Shown here piece by piece: positions 23,006 to 30,634 of a stretch of 33,063 bases of DNA. The DNA is from Paludibacteraceae bacterium. GTDB taxonomy: Bacteria > Bacteroidota > Bacteroidia > Bacteroidales > Paludibacteraceae. The stretch is taken from contig JAGCWQ010000103.1 in the NCBI GenBank assembly GCA_017961765.1, positions 1-33,063 on the forward strand. The letters are read 5' to 3'. The position numbers and the translations under genes were made by a program. How positions within the stretch are numbered: position 1 is the first letter of the stretch; every line of letters starts with the position of its first letter. Under the pieces are notes generated by a model. The model was not told the origin of the DNA. It saw only the letters and a list, made by a program, of their open reading frames with translations, and searched no databases.

Positions 23006-23043
23006 AACAGGCGAACGAAGAAAGAACTCTGCATTCGCCTGTT
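23006..23043 (-). terminator. Terminator after rho
   Basis: AACAGGCGAA and TTCGCCTGTT form a perfect 10-bp stem with an 18-nt loop, followed on the minus strand by TTGTTTTTG. It lies 21 nt past the rho stop and is usable on both strands. Confidence 0.75.
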
Positions 23044-23063
23044 ATTTATATTGTTACAGTTGA

Positions 23064-24833
23064 TTAACTGTTGCTGCTGTTCATGGAAGCGAGGAACTCT
23101 TCGTTGGATGAAGTTCTTTCCAACTGGTCTTTCAAGAATTCCATGGCCTCGATGGAGGTCATTTCTGACAGATACCTACGTAGGATCCACATTCTTCTTC
23201 TTGTCTCATCATTCAGAAGCAAGTCGTCGCGACGAGTACTAGAAGCCATGATATCCGCAGCAGGGAAGATACGCTTGTTGGCCAACTTACGGTCGAGTTG
23301 CAACTCCATGTTACCTGTACCCTTGAACTCCTCGAAGATCACATCGTCCATCTTGGATCCAGTCTCCGTAAGAGCCGTGGCGATGATGGTCAAGCTACCT
23401 CCGTTCTCTATGTTACGGGCAGCACCGAAGAATCTCTTAGGCTTTTGTAGCGCATTGGCATCCACACCACCGGAAAGAACCCTTCCTGATGGAGGCGCCA
23501 CCGTGTTGTAGGCACGGGCAAGACGGGTGATGGAGTCGAGCAAGATTACGACATCGTGACCGCATTCCACCATTCTCTTCGCTTTTTCCAAAACGATATT
23601 GGCAATTTTCACGTGGCGGTCAGCCGATTCGTCGAATGTAGAAGCGATGACTTCAGCTTTTACGCTACGTGCCATATCCGTAACCTCCTCAGGACGCTCA
23701 TCGATCAGCAACACGATCATGTAAACTTCCGGATGGTTGTCTGCGATTGCGTTGGCGATATCCTTCAAGAGGACAGTCTTACCAGTCTTAGGCTGTGCAA
23801 CGATCAAACCACGTTGACCCTTACCGATAGGACAGAACATATCTACGATACGGACAGAGACATTGTCTGCGTGGCCTTTGGTCAAGTTGAACTTCTCTTC
23901 AGGGAAGAGAGGCGTCAAATGGTCGAAAGGTACACGGTCTCTTACCACTTCAGGAGAGCAACCGTTGATTGTATCGACGCTGCTGAGTGCGAAATATTTG
24001 TCTGTGTCTTTAGGAGGGATGATGTAGCCTGTGATGACGTCGCCGGTCTTGAGTCCGTAGCGCTTTATCAAATCCTGGCCTACGTGAATATCGTCTGGGG
24101 AAGTGAGGTAGTTGTAGTCGGAGGAACGGAGGAATCCGTAGTTCTCCATGATTTCGAGTACGCCGCCGCCCTTAATCAGTTCGTTGAAATCATAAACCTT
24201 TGGTTTAGGAGCCGGAGCCTGTTGTTGAGCTGGTTGCTGGTTGTTGTTGCCATTGTTGTTGTACATGTTGGTGTACTTATCAATCTGTTGGCGAACGTAT
24301 GGCGAACGCTCTGGTTGTTGAGGATATCCGTTGGTCTCCTTGTTTTGTGGGTCGGTTGGTTTAACCTCTTGAGGAGCGATGGGTTCTTCTGCAGGCAAGA
24401 TACCTTTCTTCTTGTTCAGAATCATGCGGGCAATGGCAGCTGCTGGGTTGCCGGCCGACATGGTTTCCAAACCTCCCCTGCCGTTTATCCTATTTTGTTG
24501 ATAATATCTTTGTTGTTGGCCGTTAGGCTGTCCGTATCCCTTGGAATATGGATTGTTGTTGGCAGGTTGAGATGTCTCCATTGAATTTTGGTTAGACCCG
24601 CCCATTTCGGAATTGCTCACATTCTCAGAATTTTGAGTCTGAATTCCGTTCGTTTCATTGTTAGGGGATTCTTCTTGGGCAGGTGAGTCTACACTTTGAA
24701 TTGCCTGCTCATCCAAAATTTTATGAATCAATTCCTCTTTGCGGTATGACTCAACTTTCTTAATCCCCAAATGCTTGGCAATGATTCTTAAATCGACAAG
24801 TGTTTTTTCTTGTAATTGAAGTATGTTATCCAT
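23064..24833 (-). CDS. rho: Transcription termination factor Rho with disordered insert
   Basis: A 589-residue hexameric RNA helicase that ends transcription, much longer than E. coli Rho (419). Residues 1-46 are the Rho N-terminal helical domain ([21 protein letters not shown]). Residues about 47-212 are an Asn/Gln/Pro-rich low-complexity insert. Residues 213-295 form the RNA-binding cold-shock domain ([19 protein letters not shown]). The ATPase follows with P-loop AQPKTGKT (346-353), Walker [10 protein letters not shown], the [10 protein letters not shown]-loop region and ETGSKMDD R-loop. Such inserts are known in Bacteroides Rho and have been linked to condensate formation in the gut. It is monocistronic with its own -7 box and terminator. 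Confidence 0.96.
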   Translation of the reverse strand: MDNILQLQEKTLVDLRIIAKHLGIKKVESYRKEELIHKILDEQAIQSVDSPAQEESPNNETNGIQTQNSENVSNSEMGGSNQNSMETSQPANNNPYSKGYGQPNGQQQRYYQQNRINGRGGLETMSAGNPAAAIARMILNKKKGILPAEEPIAPQEVKPTDPQNKETNGYPQQPERSPYVRQQIDKYTNMYNNNGNNNQQPAQQQAPAPKPKVYDFNELIKGGGVLEIMENYGFLRSSDYNYLTSPDDIHVGQDLIKRYGLKTGDVITGYIIPPKDTDKYFALSSVDTINGCSPEVVRDRVPFDHLTPLFPEEKFNLTKGHADNVSVRIVDMFCPIGKGQRGLIVAQPKTGKTVLLKDIANAIADNHPEVYMIVLLIDERPEEVTDMARSVKAEVIASTFDESADRHVKIANIVLEKAKRMVECGHDVVILLDSITRLARAYNTVAPPSGRVLSGGVDANALQKPKRFFGAARNIENGGSLTIIATALTETGSKMDDVIFEEFKGTGNMELQLDRKLANKRIFPAADIMASSTRRDDLLLNDETRRRMWILRRYLSEMTSIEAMEFLKDQLERTSSNEEFLASMNSSNS

Positions 24834-24992
24834 AACATCCTAAAAAAAGATTGATATTCTATTATTCGACAAATACATGAGTAAATAATGAAATACAAAT
24901 AGAATATATTTGTAGTTTGAACTTTAACAATGTATATCTTGATGAAATTTAGTTGCAAGAAAACGCAACAAAATTGGATTGTTAAAACGATG

Positions 24993-25000
24993 CAAATATA
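24993..25000 (-). promoter_or_regulatory. -7 box TATATTTG upstream of rho
   Basis: A perfect minus-strand TAnnTTTG followed by C, 160 nt before the rho ATG. This would give a leader of about 150 nt, long enough for autoregulation by Rho itself (inference). No clear -33. Confidence 0.4.
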
Positions 25001-25037
25001 GACATTTTTCCAGAAATAGGAAAGAAAAATTAGTTTT

Positions 25038-26363
25038 TTATTCCATAAGCGATATTTTTAAGATTTTTTTTGTGTTGCTTGTGACCCGATACCGATTGTC
25101 ACTCCTCTCTCCTATTATCCAAACTATTTGGTCACCAGATAGTAATAGCCATGTCTGTTTCTTTTGGTAGAGGGAGAATTGTTTGTCAACAAAGTAGTCG
25201 CTCAATTTCTTTTTCCCCTTCATGCCAAAGGGAACGAAGTAATCCCCCTGCTTCCATTTTCGGATGGTTAACGGGAAAGTCAGTTGGTCGTAGTCTAAAA
25301 AACAGAAGCGGCTCTCTTTTTCTATCTGTAGCTCTTCCGCATTTATCGTTTGGAATGTCAGATGAAGAGGAACCGTCAGATTTTCAATACCTTCTTGAAT
25401 TTCGAATTGCTCAACAGTCTCCTCATCGTTTCGGGTGAGAACGAAGACTTCCCTATCCTTTTGTAAGGTGTATTCGGCCGATTGGAAGGTTTTGCCGGAA
25501 CTGCCGTCGAGGGCATTGGCAATGTTTTTTATCGTGGCTGGGGTGAATCCGAAGGGACGAAGTAGTTCATAGAGTCGGAATTGAACGTTTTTTTCTACTT
25601 TCAACGGAGCTATGGATAGTTGCCAAACGCCTTTTCCCATCGGGGTCATAACCTTTTTTTTCGATTCTTCCGTCTTCTCTTCGAGGTACTCTTCCGCATT
25701 TCTTAGATTTGCAATGGTTTGAACCACAGATTCTTTGAAGGATGGGTTGATGCTTTCGAAGAGTGGAATTATCGTGTTCCTGAATTTGTTGCGCACATAA
25801 ATGGTCTCTTGGTTGGTGGAATCCTCCACGTGTTGAATCCCTTTCTCCTTGAGGTATTGGAGAATATCCTTTCTTGAGACACAGAGCAGGGGCCGTACGA
25901 TCTCCCCGTTTTTTGGTTTGATGCCGGTCAGTCCGTGGATACCGCTTCCTCGGGTCAGGTTGATGAGGAACGTTTCCACCACATCGTCCGCATGGTGTGC
26001 GATGGCGATGCAGCTTGCTCCCCATTTTTCTTTTTGTTCGGCAAACCATCGGTAACGTAACTCCCTTGCTGCCATCTCGATAGAAATTTTATGTTCGGAC
26101 GCATAGGCCTCGGTCTCGAAATCTACCTTCCGGTAGGGAATGTTGAGTGTTTTAACCCACTGTTCCACAAAGTGTTCGTCACGCATGGACTCCTCTCCCC
26201 GGAGGTGGAAGTTGCAATGAAGGGCGATGCAGTCATAGCCTAATTCGCAGAGGACGGCAAGCAGGGCGACCGAATCGGCCCCACCGCTCACTCCTACTGC
26301 TATTTTGTCTTTCGGGGAGAAAAGTTTCTCCTGTTTTATGAATTGACTGACTATTTCCTTCAT
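25038..26363 (-). CDS. tilS: tRNA(Ile)-lysidine synthase
   Basis: A 441-residue PP-loop ATPase that attaches lysine to cytidine-34 of the CAU-anticodon isoleucine tRNA, changing it to read AUA. I set the start at the ATG at 26363 (MKEIVSQFIKQEKLF); the longer frame overlaps the upstream gene and is spurious. The PP-loop is VGVSGGADSVALL (23-35). Also visible are HCNFHLRGEES, IAIAHHADDVVETFLINLTRGSG (the TilS signature) and a C-terminal TilS domain with WKQGDYFVPFGMKGKKKLSDYFVD. Length is normal. It follows the nucleoside phosphorylase by 11 nt, forming an operon. Confidence 0.95.
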   Translation of the reverse strand: MKEIVSQFIKQEKLFSPKDKIAVGVSGGADSVALLAVLCELGYDCIALHCNFHLRGEESMRDEHFVEQWVKTLNIPYRKVDFETEAYASEHKISIEMAARELRYRWFAEQKEKWGASCIAIAHHADDVVETFLINLTRGSGIHGLTGIKPKNGEIVRPLLCVSRKDILQYLKEKGIQHVEDSTNQETIYVRNKFRNTIIPLFESINPSFKESVVQTIANLRNAEEYLEEKTEESKKKVMTPMGKGVWQLSIAPLKVEKNVQFRLYELLRPFGFTPATIKNIANALDGSSGKTFQSAEYTLQKDREVFVLTRNDEETVEQFEIQEGIENLTVPLHLTFQTINAEELQIEKESRFCFLDYDQLTFPLTIRKWKQGDYFVPFGMKGKKKLSDYFVDKQFSLYQKKQTWLLLSGDQIVWIIGERSDNRYRVTSNTKKILKISLME

Positions 26364-26374
26364 TTTTGCTTGTG

Positions 26375-27250
26375 TTACCAGATACGGTCCAAGACGGTTT
26401 TCACCAGTCCCTCCATGGTACCTTTGTATTCGGTGTTCATGTCCTTGTTGACGCGGCCTGCAATGATGCAGCAAACGGTCATCGCCTTGTGCCCTAATAG
26501 TTTAGAGAGGCCAGCGAGGGCTGAACTTTCCATTTCAAAATTAGTGATTTTTTCTCCATGATAGTCGAATGACATGATTTTCTTGTTCAACTCTTCATCG
26601 GCCAACGGGATGCGGACATACCTGCCTTGTGGACCATAAAAGCCCGGGGCTGATATGGTAACGCCCTTCACCATGTCGTAACCAATCTTTTCAACCAACT
26701 CTTCGTCGGCACTGACGACGTAGGGGCTGGCCAATCGAGGCATCCAATTCGTATGTTGGCAGAAGGCTTTCTCAAAATCGTAGTCCAACACACCCTCGCC
26801 TACTTGGTAGTAGCCTAGTAGTCCGTCAAATCCGATGGATCGTCGGGAGACGACGTAGGAACCTATCGGACAGAACTCCTGCAATCCGCCGGAAGTGCCG
26901 ATTCGGATGAGTCGCATGGCGGTATGTTGCTTTTTCTCTGTCCTTTTCTCAAAATCGATGTTTTTCAAGGCATCCAATTCGGTCATGACGATGTCGATGT
27001 TGTCCGTTCCGATGCCGTGCGATACGCAGGAAACCCGATTTCCCTTGTATTTTCCCGTAATGGTGTGAAATTCGCGGCTTTGGACGTTGCATTCAATGGA
27101 GCCTTGGTCGAAGTAGCTTGCCACCATATCCACCCGGTTGGGGTCTCCCACAAGGATGACCGTGTCCGCCAATTGTTCTGGTCTCAGGTGAAGGTGGAAT
27201 ATGCTGCCGTCGGCGTTTATGATTAATTCTGATGATGGAATAACTCTCAT
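26375..27250 (-). CDS. Nucleoside phosphorylase (uridine phosphorylase family)
   Basis: A 291-residue PNP/UDP phosphorylase family enzyme that splits a nucleoside with phosphate into base and ribose-1-phosphate for salvage in the cytoplasm. Visible signatures: VILVGDPNRVDMVA (31-44, phosphate loop), SHGIGTDNIDIVMTEL (78-92), IRIGTSGGLQ (115-124) and TNFEMESSALAGL (the Glu-Met-Glu ribose-binding motif). It is longer than E. coli Udp (253), as in the Bacteroidota form. The exact nucleoside is not certain. It is first in an operon with tilS, with a promoter at 27299-27329. Confidence 0.9.
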   Translation of the reverse strand: MRVIPSSELIINADGSIFHLHLRPEQLADTVILVGDPNRVDMVASYFDQGSIECNVQSREFHTITGKYKGNRVSCVSHGIGTDNIDIVMTELDALKNIDFEKRTEKKQHTAMRLIRIGTSGGLQEFCPIGSYVVSRRSIGFDGLLGYYQVGEGVLDYDFEKAFCQHTNWMPRLASPYVVSADEELVEKIGYDMVKGVTISAPGFYGPQGRYVRIPLADEELNKKIMSFDYHGEKITNFEMESSALAGLSKLLGHKAMTVCCIIAGRVNKDMNTEYKGTMEGLVKTVLDRIW

Positions 27251-27298
27251 ACGCTTATTTTTTATCGTGAAACATAATTAGGGCGAACCCTATCTATA

Positions 27299-27329
27299 CA
27301 AATTTAATGATTTTTTCGGAATTGGCAAG
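27299..27329 (-). promoter_or_regulatory. Promoter of the phosphorylase-tilS operon
   Basis: Minus strand: CTTG (CAAG at 27326-27329), 19 nt, then TAAATTTG (CAAATTTA at 27299-27306). The leader of about 45 nt contains a small TAGGG-TTCG-CCCTA hairpin. Confidence 0.5.
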
Positions 27330-27352
27330 ATTGGGAATAATGTGGCCTTCTC

Positions 27353-27383
27353 TTTTTCGTGATTCGGTTTTAAATTAAATTTG
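27353..27383 (+). promoter_or_regulatory. Promoter of the RluA-family gene
   Basis: TTTT (27353-27356, one off TTTG), 19 nt, then a perfect TAAATTTG (27376-27383), ending 26 nt before the ATG at 27410. Confidence 0.5.
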
Positions 27384-27409
27384 TCGTCTCAACAACTCGG
27401 TTATTTTAT

Positions 27410-29047
27410 ATGGAAGCAATCGCTCATATTCATCGCTTTTCGGAAGAGGTGGGAAACATCGATTTACCCCAAAAGTTCACCTACCCTTTTTTCTATACGC
27501 CACATCCACTTTGTAGATTGGCGGCTCAAGCTGTGCAGGATTATTTGGCACAACAAACGGAATGGCAGGAGGAGTTGCAGCGGGGAAAAATGTTTGGTGT
27601 TTTGGTGGTAAAAGATTGTTCTGGAGATCTGGGTTTCTTGGCTGCTTTTTCGGGAAATTTGCAAAAAAGTAACCTACACCCCTATTTTGTCCCTCCGATA
27701 TACGATTTGCTTCAACCTGATGGTTTCTTTAAACGTGAAGAATTAGAAATCAGTAAGATAAATGAAAAAATAGATTCAATTAAGAGAAGCGAATGGTTTG
27801 TAGATAGTTGCAATGAGTTGAAATTCGTAGAAAAAAGGACTCAAAATAGTCTGGATGAGGCGAAGTTGGCAATGAAAAAAGCGAAGGAGGAACGGGATAG
27901 ACGGAGGTCGTCTGGAGTTTCTTCTGAAGAGATGGAAAGTATGGTTCGGGAGAGTCAATTTCAGAAGGCTGAATACCGAAGGTTGGAGAAGTCTTTGCGG
28001 GATGAGTTGGATGCGGTGCGTCAAAAGTATGTTGCCTACGAGACTGAGATTGAGTCGTTGAAAAAGGAGCGCAAACGTCGTTCGATGGATTTGCAGATGC
28101 GGCTCTTCGAGCAGTTCCAAATAAGGAATGCGAAGGGAGACGTCCGAGGCTTGTGTGAGATATTTGCCCCTACTCCCCAAGGGGTCCCTCCTGCGGGTGC
28201 TGGAGAGTGTGCTGCGCCTAAATTGCTTCAATATGCTTATATTCAAGGCTACAAACCATTGGCGATGGCTGAGTTTTGGTGGGGCGATTCGCCCAAGACG
28301 GAGATCCGTCATCACCTGCACTACTACCCTGCTTGTAAACTAAAGTGCGAGCCCATCTTGAATTTCATGATGCAGGGTTTGAATGTGGAGGAGAACCCTT
28401 TGGCGAAGGATAAATTTAAGGAGATGCCGTTGCCGATAGTCTATGAAGATGATTATCTGTTGGTGGTCGATAAGCCTGCCGGTATGTTGTCCGTGCCAGG
28501 GAAAATGGAATTGACCTCTGTTGTTGATCGAGTAAAGGAACTCTATCCGAATGCGACAGGACCGTTAGTTGTGCACCGATTGGATATGTCCACGTCGGGA
28601 TTACTTTTGGTGGCGAAGAATGAGATGGTTCACAAGGATTTGCAGGATCAATTTTGTAAGCATACGATAAAGAAATGTTACATTGCCCTATTGGATGGTG
28701 TGGTTCCTTCGGACGAAGGTGTGATATCATTGCCGTTAATGCCTGATTATCAAGACAGACCAAGGCAAATGGTTTCTTATGAGCATGGAAAAAGGGCGGT
28801 AACTCGGTATAAGGTATTGGATCGAAAGGATGGGCGGACGTCTATCCAGTTTTTTCCAGAGACGGGTCGCACACACCAATTGCGGGTGCATTCGGCACAT
28901 AAGGATGGATTGGGTTGCCCCATCTGTGGAGATGAACTATATGGAAAGAAATCTGATAGGCTTTATCTTCATGCACAACAATTGGAGTTTACGCACCCAA
29001 TTACAAAAGAGAGAATTTCGGTGGTTTCCAAGTCGGTACCCTTTTAA
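27410..29047 (+). CDS. RluA-family pseudouridine synthase, long form
   Basis: A 545-residue enzyme that converts uridine to pseudouridine in rRNA and/or tRNA. The catalytic domain is C-terminal (about 345-545): YEDDYLLVVDKPAGMLSVPG, then VVHRLDMSTSGLLLVAK with catalytic Asp392, and PETGRTHQLRVHSAH. The N-terminal 340 residues are an extension: an alpha/beta segment (1-105), a long charged coiled coil (about 115-235) and a Cys-containing module (PPAGAGECAAPKLLQYAY...KPLAMAEFWWG...YPACKLKCEPIL). The short RluA enzymes (about 220 residues) lack this. The long form is known in Bacteroidota and some gammaproteobacteria; what the extension does is unknown. Confidence 0.92.
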   Translation: MEAIAHIHRFSEEVGNIDLPQKFTYPFFYTPHPLCRLAAQAVQDYLAQQTEWQEELQRGKMFGVLVVKDCSGDLGFLAAFSGNLQKSNLHPYFVPPIYDLLQPDGFFKREELEISKINEKIDSIKRSEWFVDSCNELKFVEKRTQNSLDEAKLAMKKAKEERDRRRSSGVSSEEMESMVRESQFQKAEYRRLEKSLRDELDAVRQKYVAYETEIESLKKERKRRSMDLQMRLFEQFQIRNAKGDVRGLCEIFAPTPQGVPPAGAGECAAPKLLQYAYIQGYKPLAMAEFWWGDSPKTEIRHHLHYYPACKLKCEPILNFMMQGLNVEENPLAKDKFKEMPLPIVYEDDYLLVVDKPAGMLSVPGKMELTSVVDRVKELYPNATGPLVVHRLDMSTSGLLLVAKNEMVHKDLQDQFCKHTIKKCYIALLDGVVPSDEGVISLPLMPDYQDRPRQMVSYEHGKRAVTRYKVLDRKDGRTSIQFFPETGRTHQLRVHSAHKDGLGCPICGDELYGKKSDRLYLHAQQLEFTHPITKERISVVSKSVPF

Positions 29048-29064
29048 AAGATTTTTTATTCCCT

Positions 29065-29697
29065 TCATCTTTTCCCCCAAACCATGACAAAATCCTCGTA
29101 GATACGATAGTAGAGTTCGAAGCGAATCTTCTCTTCGGTCTTGGATTCGTTGCCATAGAATATGCCGGAGTCTTCTAATATAAATGGCTCAATATGAAGG
29201 TCTTGCTGGAAATCGATGTCACGTTGGTTCATCATCTTAAACATGCTCTCTTTGGCTGACCATTGAAGAAGAAGATGATCCATTTCGTTTTTGTGGCTGG
29301 TGTGGGCAATCTCATCGGAGGATAAGAATCGGTTTTTCACACGGAAAATTTTCTCCCTTTTTTGTTCGATGTCTATGCCTACGGTGGCATGGGAATGAAG
29401 AAGCATTGCCAAGTAGCCATTGGTATGTGAAATGCTGATTTTCATTGGGTTGCCTTCAATGGAAGGTTTGCCGTCCTCGTCATGGCATATCTCATTTTCG
29501 CAGTCGAGCAGGACTTTCAGCATGACGCGGGAGGTCAAGAATTCTTGCCTACGTTTTTTGAAGGGGAACTTTCCAATGTACTCACGATACTCCGCTTGGC
29601 GAATATCGAAGTAGGACAATAGTTCTTCTTCGCTTTCATCCATTTTCCATAAAGCTAAAATGGAGTCGTCGTCAAAGTGTTCTTTTGAAAATAGCAT
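29065..29697 (-). CDS. 4'-phosphopantetheinyl transferase (Sfp type)
   Basis: A 210-residue transferase that moves the phosphopantetheine arm from CoA to a serine of carrier proteins. Motifs: KISISHTNGYLAMLL with His91, VGIDIEQK with metal-binding Asp109 and Glu111, and LQWSAKESMFKM with Lys149 and Glu150. This is the two-domain Sfp length rather than the small AcpS. The carrier protein may be ACP of fatty acid synthesis or a secondary pathway; none lies nearby. It starts 13 nt after gldF and is probably co-transcribed with it. Confidence 0.9.
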   Translation of the reverse strand: MLFSKEHFDDDSILALWKMDESEEELLSYFDIRQAEYREYIGKFPFKKRRQEFLTSRVMLKVLLDCENEICHDEDGKPSIEGNPMKISISHTNGYLAMLLHSHATVGIDIEQKREKIFRVKNRFLSSDEIAHTSHKNEMDHLLLQWSAKESMFKMMNQRDIDFQQDLHIEPFILEDSGIFYGNESKTEEKIRFELYYRIYEDFVMVWGKR

Positions 29698-29710
29698 GGC
29701 GGTACGATCT

Positions 29711-30439
29711 TTATTTCTTTTTCTCCAACACCTCTTTGGTGAGGAATATGAAAATGCCGATCACAACTATATAGTAAGTGACATCACGACTGTCGATTAC
29801 GCCGCGGCTCATAGATTCGTAGTGCGAATTGATTCCGATGGAAGAGATGAGTGTCGCCGTCTTTCCAGACAAAACCATCGATGACACCAAGTCGAATCCG
29901 CAATAGATGAAGGCACAGAGCACAGACGAAAGAATAAAGGCAATAATCTGGTTGTCAGTCAATGACGAAGCGAAAACCCCAATAGCCACATAGATGGCGG
30001 CCAAGAAGAACAACCCGATGTAGGAGCCCCATGTTCCGCCTACGTCCATTACCCCTATCGGGTCACCTAAAAGATAGACGGACAGAAAATATACCAAAGT
30101 AGGAAGCAAGGAGAACAAGACGAGCAAGACTCCTGCGAGGTATTTGGATAGCACGATGCTCATCCTTGTGATCGGACGGGTCAGCAGCAACTCGATGGTT
30201 CCCGTGCGTTTCTCTTCTGCAAAAAGACGCATGGTGACAGCCGGTACCAAGAAGAGGTAGAGCCATGGCGCCAATTCAAAAAGCCCGCCCATGCTCGCAT
30301 ATCCGGAATCCAATATGTTATACATTCCAGGGAAGATCCAGAGGAATAGCCCGGTAATGACCAAGAACACACCGATGACGATGTATCCCATCGGCGAAGC
30401 GAAAAAGTTGCTGAACTCCTTTTTTAACAGAACATACAT
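29711..30439 (-). CDS. gldF: GldF-type ABC-2 transporter permease
   Basis: A 242-residue inner-membrane permease with six helices. I chose the ATG at 30439 (MYVLLKKEFSNFFASPMGYI) over a TTG four codons upstream. The family-defining first block FSNFFASPMGYIVIGVFL, then LYLFLVPAVTMRLFAEEKRTGTIELLLTRPI, match GldF, linked to gliding motility in flavobacteria and widespread in non-gliding Bacteroidota. GldF normally works with GldG and the ATPase GldA. GldG usually follows directly, but here the phosphopantetheinyl transferase does. The real transport role is unknown. Confidence 0.87.
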   Translation of the reverse strand: MYVLLKKEFSNFFASPMGYIVIGVFLVITGLFLWIFPGMYNILDSGYASMGGLFELAPWLYLFLVPAVTMRLFAEEKRTGTIELLLTRPITRMSIVLSKYLAGVLLVLFSLLPTLVYFLSVYLLGDPIGVMDVGGTWGSYIGLFFLAAIYVAIGVFASSLTDNQIIAFILSSVLCAFIYCGFDLVSSMVLSGKTATLISSIGINSHYESMSRGVIDSRDVTYYIVVIGIFIFLTKEVLEKKK

Positions 30440-30500
30440 ATTTACTACCAATTGTCGGACATCTGTTTGAGGCAGAAGCCCATTTCTTGTTAATTCTATG

Positions 30501-30508
30501 CAAATATA
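30501..30508 (-). promoter_or_regulatory. -7 box TATATTTG for gldF
   Basis: A perfect minus-strand TAnnTTTG followed by C, 61 nt before the ATG at 30439. No clear -33 box. Confidence 0.4.
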
Positions 30509-30634
30509 GCAATATTGAAAAAATAGTTAGGTAAAATCTTGCAGATTTGATTGGATAAATGGGTTACAAACGTTTTTTCTTGTAATAGATTCCTCCTTCT
30601 AAATTGGCATAGCTTTTGATTAATCAATTCTGAA

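Noticed and set aside
23556-24584. A 342-codon open frame on the plus strand
   Set aside because: It is antisense to rho. The hydrophobic composition is a mirror of the Asn/Gln-rich insert and ATPase codons.
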